The translations under genes and the position numbers were made by a program. A stretch of DNA of 64,000 nucleotides, taken from positions 7,440,001-7,504,000 of the forward strand of contig NZ_CP108549.1 in the NCBI RefSeq assembly GCF_036010325.1, written 5' to 3'. The notes beneath the pieces are model-generated. The model searched no databases and had not been told where the DNA came from. It saw nothing but the letters and a program-made list of their open reading frames with translations. This DNA comes from Streptomyces sp. NBC_01210 (lineage in GTDB: Bacteria > Actinomycetota > Actinomycetes > Streptomycetales > Streptomycetaceae). Below, piece after piece: positions 1 to 7,630 of this stretch. Numbering within the stretch: position 1 is the stretch's first letter; each line of letters starts with the position of its first letter.

Positions 1-300
1 GGACATCGTGGTGCCGGCCGTGCTGGTGGACAGGATGACGGTCCAGTAGAAGAAGGGGTTGTAGCGCTTGGACCTGAGCTGAATGACCAGCGTGACGATG
101 AAGATCAGGAAAAGTGCGATTGTGGTGAGAAAGTAGCCGATTTTGAGGGTCTGGGCGAAGAGGTCACCAGCCGTCTCGCCGAGGGTCGTCGCAGCGATCT
201 TCATGATCCAGAAGGCCAGGGTGACCTCCGGAAGTTTCTTCATCACGTACGTATCGGCGCTGGCGACATTTAATTCGGTAACGGGCTCCGACTCTTTCAA
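1..300 (-). CDS. DUF347/COG4705-family membrane protein (partial, C-terminus outside window)
   Basis: Integral membrane protein of unknown function, represented by its first 100 codons; the rest lies beyond the left edge. The translation contains the KIAATTLGETAGD signature that I associate with DUF347 repeats, followed by a hydrophobic segment (about residues 55-78) and a second one entering the edge (YWTVILSTSTAG). The TTG at 300 is chosen because AAGGGAG lies 7 nt upstream; another TTG at 306 sits too close to that ribosome site. The family is seen as pairs of membrane segments and has no established activity. Nothing in the window tells its role. Confidence 0.72.
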   Translation of the reverse strand, partial: MKESEPVTELNVASADTYVMKKLPEVTLAFWIMKIAATTLGETAGDLFAQTLKIGYFLTTIALFLIFIVTLVIQLRSKRYNPFFYWTVILSTSTAGTTMS

Positions 301-706
301 CTTCAATCTCCCTTGCCGGTCAAAAATCGACGCCTCACGGTCCTGAAGTGAAGGAGCAGCCTTGCGAGTTGCTGATGGGCAGACCTCAACGTGCTGCGGC
401 GCGCGAGATCCCCGTAAGCGGTGACGCTGCGTGTCCGCCGGCGTTCTTGCTTCCCGTAATACGGATGCCGAACGCGCCGCGTTCAGTGCCCTTCTGGCGC
501 GGTTGCGGTGTGCGCGTTCAGCGTCGCGGATGCCTGGTCACGGATTACATCAGAAGGAGCGCTGACTGCTCCTTCGACCGGGCCGGGTCGGAGACGCTCA
601 TGACCATCTCGGAGAGCGGGTCGGTGGGCGGGAAGGCGCGATAGACGCCGACCACGTGCAGGTCGAGCTTCTGAGACAGGTCACGGTCGAAGCTACCGTT
701 TCAGTT
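301..706. other. non-coding stretch without an intact gene
   Basis: Apart from the doubtful fragment at 545-700, no gene is visible between the DUF347 protein and the truncated gene at 707. Longer plus-strand frames here (for example from 348) are arginine/proline-rich, lack ribosome sites and show no recognisable motif. A TACCGT box at 694-699 stands 7 nt before the ATG at 707 and fits a leaderless promoter for the truncated gene that follows. Confidence 0.6.
545..700 (-). pseudogene. possible short gene fragment, unassigned
   Basis: A minus-strand frame is open for about 51 codons and ends in TAA at 545-547. It has no start codon near its upstream limit, where an in-frame TGA stands at 701-703. 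The peptide has protein-like composition, including HVVGVYRAFPPTDPLSEMVM, which is vaguely like an extracytoplasmic loop of a permease. I cannot assign a family. It is listed because the neighbouring 700-1666 stretch is clearly made of gene remnants. It could equally be a chance open frame in GC-rich DNA. Confidence 0.25.
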
Positions 707-956
707 ATGACAGCTACGACGACTGCGGCCTCCGTGCAGGGCGGCTCGCAATGGGTACAGACCGGCCCGCTCTCCTTCAACCACGTTCTCACCACCACCG
801 CACAGCGCATCTCACAGGTGCCGGAACTGACGATTCCCTTTCCTGGGGTGTGGGAGCTCACCTACCACGTCCGCACCTCGTTCAAGTCGGGCAATCAGCA
901 GGCGCTGTGGATCCACACGTGGCTGGGCAAGGACGGCGTGCGCATCGAGGGCAGTG
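707..956 (+). pseudogene. 5' remnant of an unknown gene, fused by deletion to a LuxR tail
   Basis: The ATG at 707 opens a convincing protein for about 83 residues (MTATTTAASVQGG through PGVWELTYHVRTSFKSGN to GKDGVRIEGSEA), with the beta-rich look of a C1q/tail-fibre-like head domain. The coherence is lost at about 956. From there this frame continues as arginine/proline-rich nonsense to 1246, while a neighbouring frame encodes a response-regulator C-terminus. The simplest reading is a deletion that joined the 5' end of this gene to the 3' end of another. TACCGT 7 nt before the ATG suggests leaderless transcription. No family is assigned. Confidence 0.5.
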
Positions 957-1280
957 AAGCAACGCACGGCCGCCAGGGCCCGGTTCTCCCCGGTCGTCAC
1001 CCGCCAGTTGATGACGCACGTGGCGGAGCGTACGCACCAGACCCGCAGAGCCGCGGCGACCGAGCTGCTCACCTCGCTCGCGGAGCGCGAACGGGAGGTG
1101 GCGGTCGCCGTCGGCCGCGGACGGTCCAATGCCGAGATCGCCGCGACGCTCTATATGAGCGTGCCGACGGTCAAGACGCACGTCTCCCGCATCCTGGCCA
1201 AACTGGGGCTCAACAATCGGGTCCAAATCGCTCTGTTGGCCCATGATGCCGGTCTGCTCGACGAGGAGGAGCCGACGTAG
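957..1280 (+). pseudogene. LuxR/NarL-family response regulator, C-terminal remnant
   Basis: This fragment carries the output half of a two-component response regulator. The linker FSPVVTRQLM is followed by a complete LuxR helix-turn-helix (LAEREREVAVAVGRGRSNAE, then ATLYMSVPTVKTHVSRILAK and LGLNNRVQIALLAHDAGLL) and a natural stop at 1278-1280. The receiver domain with its phospho-acceptor aspartate is missing, because the reading frame meets foreign sequence at about 957. A GTG at 954 could in principle start a free-standing 108-residue HTH protein, but no convincing ribosome site precedes it. Loss of the receiver indicates a decayed gene; residual DNA binding by a truncated product cannot be excluded. 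Confidence 0.65.
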
Positions 1281-1666
1281 TCTGACGCGGAGATGCTTCG
1301 CTACAAAGGACCGGTGGAGACCGGCACAGCCCGCTTCACCGCCGTCCCGGTCCGGGGATCGGCGACACCGTGATCCCGGCCGGCAAGGCGGTGCTCGTCG
1401 GCATCGCCGCCGGCGACCACGACCCCGCCCGCTATCCGGCCCCGGACCGCTTCGACATCAACCGTGACACCCACGGCCACCTTGCCTTCGGCCACGGCAT
1501 CCATTGCTGCCTGGGCGCGCCGCCGGCCCGTACGGAGGGCAGGATCGCCGTCCGTACTCTGCTGGAACGCTGTCCCGACCTGGCCCTCGACCCCGCCGCC
1601 GGTCCGCTCGACTGGCTGCCCGGCATGCTGATGCGCGGGGTGCGAAGCCTTCCGGTGCGGTGGTAG
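1281..1666 (+). pseudogene. cytochrome P450 remnant (C-terminal third, frameshifted)
   Basis: The fragment begins at the K-helix ExxR region (DAEMLRYKGPVETGTARFT) and ends after the haem-binding loop FGHGIHCCLGAP and a typical C-terminus (MLMRGVRSLPVRW). It lacks roughly the first two thirds of a P450. At about 1353-1360 the frame shifts: VPV is followed by out-of-frame codons, and the reading resumes one frame over as IGDTVIPAGKAVLV, consistent with loss of one base. The remnant closely resembles the matching part of the intact P450 at 2162, so it is probably a paralogue or partial duplicate. It cannot make a functional enzyme. Confidence 0.85.
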
Positions 1667-1731
1667 CGGATCATCGACGAGTGAGCGCTTGACCGGACTC
1701 CTCCGCCACCGACTTCCCAAGGAGCACGACG

Positions 1732-2151
1732 ATGCCCGGACTTGACCTCGAAGTGGCCCGGAAGATTCTCGAAAGCCAGCCGTTCAGCCGACTGCTCCAG
1801 GCACGGATCACCGGGTTCGGCGGTGGCGAGGCCGTGCTCGAAGTGGACATCCGCGAAGAGCTGCACCAGCAGAACGGCTATCTGCACGGGGGAGTGCTCG
1901 CGTACGCCGCCGACAACTCCATCACCTTCGCCGCCGGTACGACTCTCGGGCCCGCGGTGCTGACCAGCGGTTTCTCCGTCCAGTACATCCGCCCGGCGAC
2001 CGGGCGCACCCTGGTGGCCCGTGCCGCCGTCGTGCACACTGGCCGCCGTCAGGCCGTCGTCCGCTGCGATCTGTACGCGGTGAACGCGGACGGTGAGGAG
2101 ACACTCTGCGCCGTGGCGCAGGGCACCGTACTGTCCGCGCAGCACTCCTGA
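1732..2151 (+). CDS. PaaI-family hotdog thioesterase
   Basis: A 139-residue single-domain hotdog-fold protein, expected to hydrolyse an acyl-CoA or similar thioester in the cytoplasm. The central helix and motif read NGYLHGGVLAYAADNSITFA, which matches the HGG(x)3-AxAD pattern of PaaI/YigI-type thioesterases, followed by the FSVQYIRPATGRTLVARA beta strands. AAGGAG lies 7 nt before the ATG at 1732. The P450 starts only 10 nt downstream, so the two are probably co-transcribed and may act on the same small aromatic or acyl substrate; that link is inference. Family assignment is firm, substrate unknown. Confidence 0.85.
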   Translation: MPGLDLEVARKILESQPFSRLLQARITGFGGGEAVLEVDIREELHQQNGYLHGGVLAYAADNSITFAAGTTLGPAVLTSGFSVQYIRPATGRTLVARAAVVHTGRRQAVVRCDLYAVNADGEETLCAVAQGTVLSAQHS

Positions 2152-2161
2152 GGGGGAGACG

Positions 2162-3355
2162 ATGACCACCGAAGCAGCCGTCGTCGATCTTGCCGCGCTC
2201 GGCGAGGACTTCACCCGCGACCCCTACCCCGTCTACGCCGGGTTACGGGCCCGGGGCCCGGTCCACCGGATACGGATGCCCGAGGGCTACGCGGCCTGGC
2301 TGATCGTCGGACACGAGGCGGGGCGTGCCGCACTCGCCGATCCGCGGCTGTCCAAGGAGTGGCGCAATGTCTCCCCGGAGCTCGGAATCCGCCAGATCGC
2401 CTCGGGTGTCACCATGCTCAGCTCCGACGCACCGATGCACACCCGGCTGCGCAAGCTCGTGGCGCGTGAGTTCACGATGCGACGGGTGGAGCAACTCGCC
2501 CCGCGCGTCCAGGAGATCACCGACCGGCTGCTGGACGAGATGGTGCCTGCCGGGCGCGCGAACCTGGTGGACGCGCTCTCCTTCCCGCTGCCCATGGCCG
2601 TCATCTGCGAACTGCTCGGCGTGCCGTTCCTGGACCGGGACACCTTCCGGTCCTGGTCCAACACGGCGCTCGCCGCGACCGACCGCGAGGCGCGGATGGA
2701 CGCGTCCGCGAAGATGACGCAGTACCTGGCGCAGCTGCTCGCGGACAAGCGTGAGCAGCCCGGCGACGACCTGATGAGCGCGCTGATCCATACGGCGGAC
2801 GAGGACGGCGACCGGCTCAGCCGTGAGGAACTGCTGGGCATGGCCTGGCTGCTGCTCGTCGCCGGGCACGAGACCACCGTCAACCTCATCTCCAACGGGG
2901 TGCTCGCCCTGCTTGCCCACCCTGACCAACTGGCGGCTCTGCGTGCCGACTTCTCGCTGCTCGACGGCGCGGTCGAGGAGATGCTGCGCTACGAAGGACC
3001 GCTGGAGACGCCGACGTACCGCTTCACCACCGAGCCCCTGGAGATCGGCGGCACGACGATCCCGGGTGGCGGCGAACTGGTGCTGATCGCACTGGCGGAC
3101 GCCGACCGCGACCCGGCGCGCTTCCCCGACCCGGACCGTTTCGACATCCGGCGCGACAGCCGCGGCCACCTCGCCTTCGGGCACGGCATCCATTACTGCC
3201 TGGGCGCCCCGCTGGCCAGGTTGGAGGCGCGGATCGCGATTCGTTCGCTGCTGGAGCGCTGCCCCGACCTGGCGCTGGACGCGCATCCGGCGGCCCTGAC
3301 CTGGCGCACCGGCATGCTGATCCGCGGCCCGGAGAGCCTGCCCGTCACCTGGTAG
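2162..3355 (+). CDS. cytochrome P450 (soluble bacterial class)
   Basis: A complete 397-residue haem monooxygenase. The I-helix oxygen-activation motif is LLLVAGHETTVN, the K-helix ExxR is EEMLRYEGP, and the haem loop FGHGIHYCLGAP places the thiolate cysteine near residue 346. Overall it looks like the CYP107/CYP105-type enzymes of Streptomyces, which hydroxylate secondary metabolites or xenobiotics using external ferredoxin. No ferredoxin or reductase is encoded nearby. The ATG at 2162 is preceded by GGGGGAG and follows the thioesterase stop by 10 nt; an upstream in-frame start at 2093 would lie inside the thioesterase gene. A frameshifted paralogous remnant sits at 1281-1666. Confidence 0.92.
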   Translation: MTTEAAVVDLAALGEDFTRDPYPVYAGLRARGPVHRIRMPEGYAAWLIVGHEAGRAALADPRLSKEWRNVSPELGIRQIASGVTMLSSDAPMHTRLRKLVAREFTMRRVEQLAPRVQEITDRLLDEMVPAGRANLVDALSFPLPMAVICELLGVPFLDRDTFRSWSNTALAATDREARMDASAKMTQYLAQLLADKREQPGDDLMSALIHTADEDGDRLSREELLGMAWLLLVAGHETTVNLISNGVLALLAHPDQLAALRADFSLLDGAVEEMLRYEGPLETPTYRFTTEPLEIGGTTIPGGGELVLIALADADRDPARFPDPDRFDIRRDSRGHLAFGHGIHYCLGAPLARLEARIAIRSLLERCPDLALDAHPAALTWRTGMLIRGPESLPVTW

Positions 3356-3360
3356 GGGAT

Positions 3361-3427
3361 CCGGTCGTCAGTCGGCCGGTCGGTCGGCAGGTCAGTCGGT
3401 CGGCCGGTCGGTCGGTCGGTTGTCAGT
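3361..3427 (+). repeat. GGTC/GTCG tetranucleotide-type simple repeat
   Basis: Between the converging P450 and dehydrogenase genes the sequence is built from iterated GGTC units with slips (GTCAGTCGGCCGGTCGGTCG and similar) for about 65 bp. The last few bases run into the 3' codons of the minus-strand dehydrogenase. The block is likely length-variable between strains. No terminator hairpin is obvious besides the many GGCCGGTC self-complementary pieces. Confidence 0.75.
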
Positions 3428-4427
3428 CGGAGGGGATCTCCTCGAGCCGCACCGGACGGCGCTCCCGCCGTGACAGCTCGCACGCCTCCGCGATCCGTAG
3501 CGCTGCCAGCGCCTCCCGCCCGTCGCACGGATTCTCCGCCTCGCCCTGCACCATCCGTACGAACGCGTCCAGCTCTGCCTCGTACGCCGGGGCGAACCGC
3601 TCCAGGAATCCCGGCCACGGCTTGTCCGCCGCGCGCGGGCCCTTGGGCTCGGTCGAGCTGATCGGCGTACGGTCGTCAAGGCCGACCGCGACCTGGTCGA
3701 GCTCGCCGACCAGTTCCATCCGGACGTCGTAGCCCGCGCCGTTGCAGCGGGTGGCCGTGGCGGTGGCCAGGGTCCCGTCGTCCAGAGTGAGCACCGCCGC
3801 CGCCGTGTCGACGTCGCCCGCCTCGCGGAACATCGCGGGGCCCGCGTCCGAACCGGTCGCGTACACCTCCACGACCTCGCGGCCCGTCACCCAGCGCAGG
3901 ATGTCGAAGTCATGGACCAGACAGTCCCGGTACAGGCCGCCGGAGAGCGGCAGATACGCGGCGGGCGGCGGGGCGGGGTCGGAGGTGATGGCCCGTACGG
4001 TGTGCAGCCGGCCGAGCGCACCCGACCGTACGATCTCGCGGGCCTTCGTGTAGCCCGCGTCGAACCGGCGCATGAAGCCCAGCTGGAGCAGGGTGCCGGC
4101 CTGCTCGACCTCATGGAGCGCGCCGAGCGTGCCCGGTAGGTCCAGCGCGATCGGCTTCTCGCAGAAGGTGGGCAGACCGGCGCGGGCGGCGCGGGCGATG
4201 AGTTCGGCGTGGGCGGCGGTCGCCGAGGCGATCACCACGGCGTCGACGCCCCAGGTGAAGATCTCATCGGCACTCGGCGCGGCGGTGGACCCGGTGCGCT
4301 CGGCGACCTCGGCCGCCCGTGCCGCGTCGGCATCCGCCACGACCAGTGAACCGACTTCCCGATGGCGGCTGAGCACACCCGCGTGGAAAGAGCCGATTCG
4401 TCCCGTACCGATGAGTCCGATGCGCAT
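3423..4427 (-). CDS. Gfo/Idh/MocA-family dehydrogenase (inositol 2-dehydrogenase-like)
   Basis: A 334-residue NAD(P)-dependent oxidoreductase for a sugar or cyclitol hydroxyl. The Rossmann motif GLIGTGRIGSFHA is at the N-terminus; the conserved catalytic region CEKPIALDLPG and the downstream GLYRDCLVHDFDILRWVTG segment with His/Asp fit the Idh/MocA family. The ATG at 4427 is chosen over an upstream start at 4490 because it is where homology begins. A TTGACA (4463-4458), an 18-nt spacer and CACCTT ending 6 nt before the ATG fit a leaderless promoter. It is divergent from a GntR regulator whose candidate operator covers that -35 box. Substrate is inferred to match the adjacent ABC transporter, possibly an inositol-like compound. 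Confidence 0.85.
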   Translation of the reverse strand: MRIGLIGTGRIGSFHAGVLSRHREVGSLVVADADAARAAEVAERTGSTAAPSADEIFTWGVDAVVIASATAAHAELIARAARAGLPTFCEKPIALDLPGTLGALHEVEQAGTLLQLGFMRRFDAGYTKAREIVRSGALGRLHTVRAITSDPAPPPAAYLPLSGGLYRDCLVHDFDILRWVTGREVVEVYATGSDAGPAMFREAGDVDTAAAVLTLDDGTLATATATRCNGAGYDVRMELVGELDQVAVGLDDRTPISSTEPKGPRAADKPWPGFLERFAPAYEAELDAFVRMVQGEAENPCDGREALAALRIAEACELSRRERRPVRLEEIPSD

Positions 4428-4458
4428 GGCCCAAAGGTGATGCCCGGCCCGCCGCCAT

Positions 4459-4477
4459 GTCAAGACTTTGTCCTGAC
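4459..4477. promoter_or_regulatory. double GTCNNGAC operator in the dehydrogenase-gntR divergent region
   Basis: Two 8-bp palindromes, GTCAAGAC (4459-4466) and GTCCTGAC (4470-4477), are separated by TTT. The first overlaps the TTGACA -35 box of the minus-strand dehydrogenase. The same arrangement recurs in inverted orientation at 5401-5419 before the transporter genes. HutC-type GntR proteins often bind such short G-T...A-C palindromes, so the neighbouring regulator is the likely binder (inference). Confidence 0.65.
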
Positions 4478-4528
4478 AACCGAACTTCACGACTTCCCGT
4501 CAACATTCACTGCGACTACGCTCGCTCC

Positions 4529-5302
4529 GTGCCCAAGCAGCCCAGACACGTGACGGACCCGTCCCTGTCTCTCCAGCTGAGCGTGGACCGCACCAGTCCG
4601 GTCCCGCTCTACTTCCAGCTCTCGCAGCAGCTGGAAGCAGCCATCGAGAGAGGGACCCTCACCCCCGGCAGCCTGCTCGGCAACGAGATCGAGCTGGCCA
4701 ACCGGCTCGGGCTGTCCCGCCCGACCGTCCGCCAGGCCATCCAGTCCCTCGTCGACAAGGGCCTGCTGGTGCGCCGCAGGGGCGTCGGCACCCAGGTCGT
4801 GCACAGCCAGGTCAAGCGCCCGCTGGAGCTCAGCAGCCTTTACGACGACCTCGAGGCGGCCGGTCAGCGCCCGGCCACCATCGTGCTGCGCAATGCCTTC
4901 GAGCCCGCGAGTGCCGAGGTCGCGGCCGCCCTCGGCGTACCGGAGGGCAGCGAAGTCCAGCTGATCGAGCGGCTGCGCTTCGCCCACGGCGAGCCCATGG
5001 CCCGGCTGCGCAACCATCTGCCGGCCGGCCTCTTCGAATGCGACACGGAGCGGCTCGAGGCCACCGGCCTGTACCGGATGATGCGGGCCGCCGGGATCAC
5101 CCTGCACAGCGCCCGGCAGTCGGTCGGGGCGCGAGCCGCCACCGAGCTGGAGGCGGAGCTGCTGACCGAGGCGACCGGCGCTCCCTTGCTGACCATGGAG
5201 CGCACCACCTTCGACGACACCGGCCGCGCGGTCGAGTTCGGCTCCCACATCTACCGCGCCTCGCGCTACGCCTTCGAGTTTCAGCTCCTCGTCCGGCCGT
5301 GA
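4529..5302 (+). CDS. GntR-family transcriptional regulator with UTRA domain
   Basis: A 257-residue HutC-subfamily regulator. The N-terminal winged helix contains VPLYFQLSQQLEAAIERGTL, then ELANRLGLSRPTVRQAIQSL and GLLVRRRGVGTQVV. The remainder is a UTRA ligand domain ending in AVEFGSHIYRASRYAFEFQL. Such proteins usually repress transport and catabolic genes until a sugar or its phosphate binds. The GTG at 4529 is chosen because TACGCT lies 6 nt upstream (leaderless pattern) and homology begins just after it; an upstream in-frame start at 4457 would add non-conserved residues overlapping the candidate operator. It likely controls the divergent dehydrogenase and the following ABC transporter through the shared GTCNNGAC element. 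Confidence 0.88.
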   Translation: MPKQPRHVTDPSLSLQLSVDRTSPVPLYFQLSQQLEAAIERGTLTPGSLLGNEIELANRLGLSRPTVRQAIQSLVDKGLLVRRRGVGTQVVHSQVKRPLELSSLYDDLEAAGQRPATIVLRNAFEPASAEVAAALGVPEGSEVQLIERLRFAHGEPMARLRNHLPAGLFECDTERLEATGLYRMMRAAGITLHSARQSVGARAATELEAELLTEATGAPLLTMERTTFDDTGRAVEFGSHIYRASRYAFEFQLLVRP

Positions 5303-5374
5303 CCCCCCGGCCCTGGCGCCGCCCGGCCGTTTCCGTGCCCCGCGGTGACCCGGTCCACCCGCTCGATTCGGCCA

Positions 5375-5443
5375 CGTAAGAATGTCCTTCGCGTAAGAAT
5401 GTTCGGACAAAGTCTTGACTGCGTCTCGGGACCGCCGTAAAAA
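5375..5443 (+). promoter_or_regulatory. promoter and operator of the sugar ABC transporter operon
   Basis: A -35 TTGACT (5415-5420), a 17-nt spacer and TAAAAA (5438-5443) form a plausible promoter about 45 bp before the first binding-protein gene. The -35 lies inside GTTCGGAC-AAA-GTCTTGAC (5401-5419), an inverted copy of the double palindrome at 4459-4477; 15 bp are identical. Just upstream the 11-mer CGTAAGAATGT is repeated at 5375-5385 and 5392-5402, 17 bp apart. Confidence 0.68.
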
Positions 5444-5489
5444 CGCACCCAGCCGCAACCGGGCGGCCGGGAGATAAGGCGGACCCACC

Positions 5490-6488
5490 ATGCGTACCAC
5501 CCGCACGGCAGCAGCCCTGCTCGCCGCATGTGCCCTGGTCGTCGTCGCTGGATGCAGCAGTTCCGGCGGCAAGGAGGCGAAGGACAGCCCCTCCAAGGGC
5601 GGCGGCGGAGGCGAACCGGCCACCACCGGCCGCCTCAAGATCGCCATGGTGACGCACTCCGGCGAGGGCGACACCTTCTGGGACATCGTCCAGAGCGGCG
5701 CCAAGGTCGCGGCCCGCAAGGACAACGTCGAGTTCCTCTACGCAGCCAACAAGGAGGGCAAGGAGCAGGCCCAGCTCGTCCAGACCTACATCGACCAGAA
5801 GGTCGACGGCATTGTCGTCACCCTCGCCAAGCCGGAAGCGGTCAAGGAAGTCGTCAAGAAGGCTGTCGCGGCCGGCATACCCGTCGTCACGATCAACTCC
5901 GGCGCCGAGTTCTCCAAGGATGTCGGTGCACTCAGCCATATCGGCCAGGACGAGTCCGTGGCCGGCGAGGCAGTCGGCGAGGAGCTCAACAAGCGCGGCA
6001 AGAAGAAGGCGATCTGCGTCATCCACGAGCAGGGCAATGTCTCGCTCGAGGCCCGCTGCGCAGGAGTGAAGAAGACCTTCAAGGGCACCGTCGAGAACCT
6101 CAACGTCGAGGGCACCAACATGCCCGCCTCCACCTCCTCCATCGAGGCGAAGCTGCAGAGCGCGAAGAACATCGACGCCGTCGTCACACTTGGCGCGCCG
6201 TTCGCCGCCGCATCCGTCAAGGCCAAGGAGGGCGCGGGCTCCAGCGCCGAGGTCAACACCTTCGACCTCAACGCCGAAGTGGTCAAGCAGCTCAAGGCCA
6301 AGCAGATCGGCTTCGCCGTCGACCAGCAGCCCTACCTCCAGGGCTACCTGGCCATCGACGAGCTGTGGCTCAACAAGACCAACGGCAATGTGATCGGCGG
6401 CGGCAAGCCGATCCTCACCGGTCCCGCCCTCGTCACCGAGAAGGACGTGCCCGCGCTGGAGAAGCTCACCGCCGACGGCACCCGATGA
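5490..6488 (+). CDS. sugar ABC transporter substrate-binding lipoprotein 1 (RbsB-like)
   Basis: A 332-residue extracellular lipoprotein that captures the substrate for the transporter. The signal peptide ends in the lipobox VVAGC (Cys22), followed by a Ser/Gly-rich linker. The mature part starts with KIAMVTHSGEGDTFWDIVQS and contains DGIVVTLAKPEAVKEVV, GIPVVTINSG and FAVDQQPYLQGY, typical of the periplasmic-binding-protein-4/ribose group of the CUT2 family. It is first in an operon with a close paralogue, a permease and an ATPase. Pyranose or cyclitol binding is plausible from the neighbouring dehydrogenase and kinase, but ligand specificity cannot be read from the sequence. Confidence 0.9.
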   Translation: MRTTRTAAALLAACALVVVAGCSSSGGKEAKDSPSKGGGGGEPATTGRLKIAMVTHSGEGDTFWDIVQSGAKVAARKDNVEFLYAANKEGKEQAQLVQTYIDQKVDGIVVTLAKPEAVKEVVKKAVAAGIPVVTINSGAEFSKDVGALSHIGQDESVAGEAVGEELNKRGKKKAICVIHEQGNVSLEARCAGVKKTFKGTVENLNVEGTNMPASTSSIEAKLQSAKNIDAVVTLGAPFAAASVKAKEGAGSSAEVNTFDLNAEVVKQLKAKQIGFAVDQQPYLQGYLAIDELWLNKTNGNVIGGGKPILTGPALVTEKDVPALEKLTADGTR

Positions 6489-6543
6489 CCTACGAGGCAT
6501 ACCCGATGCCCACCCTCCGACCTGCTGTGACACATACTTGGGC

Positions 6544-6573
6544 GGCCGGGGCGCGTCACCACGCCCCCCGGTC
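6544..6573 (+). terminator. weak GC hairpin between the two binding-protein genes
   Basis: GGGGCG (6548-6553) can pair with CGCCCC (6562-6567) around an 8-nt loop in the 128-bp gap between the paralogous binding-protein genes. It has no T-tract. It could stabilise the upstream message or partly attenuate the downstream genes, which would give unequal amounts of the two binding proteins. Confidence 0.3.
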
Positions 6574-6616
6574 GCACCGGGAAGCACAGCGAGTACGGCA
6601 AGAAGGGCACGGGGTC

Positions 6617-7630
6617 GTGGCGAGGGCAAGGACAGGGGTACGCGCGCTCGGCGCAGTGCTGGCAGCGGTACTCGGAGCCTCCCTGGCGGGATGCAGCAGC
6701 ACCGGCGGCAAGCGCGCGGAGGACGCCCGCAAGGCACAGTCCGCCGCCGGCAAGGCCGCGGTGACCACCCCTCGCTGGACCTTCGCCATGGTCACCCACT
6801 CCGGCGACGGCGACACCTTCTGGGACATCGTCCAGAACGGCGCCGAGCAGGCCGCCGTCAAGGACAACATCAACTTCCTCTACTCCCACAGCGACGAGGG
6901 CCAGCAGCAGGCCCAGCTCGTCCAGGCGGCGATCGACAAGAAGGTCAACGGCCTGATCGTCTCGCTCGCCAAGCCCGACGCGATGAAGGACGTCATCGCC
7001 AAGGCCGAGAAGGCCGGCATCCCGGTGATCACCGTCAACTCGGGCTCCGAGCAGTCCAAGGCGTACGGCGCGCTCACCCATATCGGCCAGGACGAGACGA
7101 TCGCCGGCGAGGCCGTCGGCGACGAGCTCGACAGGCGCGGCAAGAAGAAGGCCCTGTGCGTGCTGCACGAACAGGGCAACGTCGGCCACGAGCAGCGCTG
7201 TGCCGGAGCGAAGAAGACCTTCGGCGGCCAGATGCAGAACCTGTATGTCGACGGCACCAACATGCCCGACGTCCAGGCGTCCATCGAGGCGAAGCTCCAG
7301 GCCGACCGCTCCATCGACTCCGTCGTCACCCTGGGCGCGCCGTTCGCGGACGCCGCCGTCCAGGCCAGGAAGACCGCGGAGAGCGAGGCCGAGGTCGACA
7401 CGTTCGACCTCAACGCCAAGGTCGCCACCGCTCTGACGGCGGGCACCCTCGGATTTGCCGTCGACCAGCAGCCGTACCTCCAGGGGTACGAGGCGGTGGA
7501 TCTGCTCTGGCTCTACAAGTACAACGCCGATGTCCTCGGCGGCGGGCGGCCCGTCCTCACCGGACCGCAGATCATCACCAAGAACGACGCCGCCGAGCTG
7601 CAGCAATACACGGAGCGGGGGACCCGATGA
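6617..7630 (+). CDS. sugar ABC transporter substrate-binding lipoprotein 2 (paralogue of the preceding gene)
   Basis: A 337-residue lipoprotein closely related along its whole mature length to the preceding binding protein (FAMVTHSGDGDTFWDIVQNG, HIGQDETIAGEAVGDEL, FAVDQQPYLQGYEA). The lipobox SLAGC gives Cys26. The GTG at 6617 is chosen because it directly precedes the signal sequence; the open frame extends far upstream as a shadow of the first gene. The stop overlaps the permease start (ATGA), so it is translationally coupled to the membrane component. Two binding proteins for one channel suggest two related ligands or different affinities. It arose by tandem duplication, judging from position and similarity. 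Confidence 0.88.
   Translation: MARARTGVRALGAVLAAVLGASLAGCSSTGGKRAEDARKAQSAAGKAAVTTPRWTFAMVTHSGDGDTFWDIVQNGAEQAAVKDNINFLYSHSDEGQQQAQLVQAAIDKKVNGLIVSLAKPDAMKDVIAKAEKAGIPVITVNSGSEQSKAYGALTHIGQDETIAGEAVGDELDRRGKKKALCVLHEQGNVGHEQRCAGAKKTFGGQMQNLYVDGTNMPDVQASIEAKLQADRSIDSVVTLGAPFADAAVQARKTAESEAEVDTFDLNAKVATALTAGTLGFAVDQQPYLQGYEAVDLLWLYKYNADVLGGGRPVLTGPQIITKNDAAELQQYTERGTR

Noticed and set aside
348..644. A 98-codon plus-strand frame in the left intergenic region
   Set aside because: No ribosome site, basic low-complexity composition and no motif.
656..1246. A single 196-codon open frame spanning the unknown 5' remnant and beyond
   Set aside because: After about residue 100 the translation becomes arginine/glycine/proline nonsense, while another frame encodes a clear LuxR HTH; this is a fusion artefact, not one gene.
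5528..7630. A 700-codon frame covering the first binding-protein gene out of frame and the second in frame
   Set aside because: The part before 6617 is a shadow of the first binding-protein gene; only the portion from GTG 6617 encodes a lipoprotein with signal peptide.
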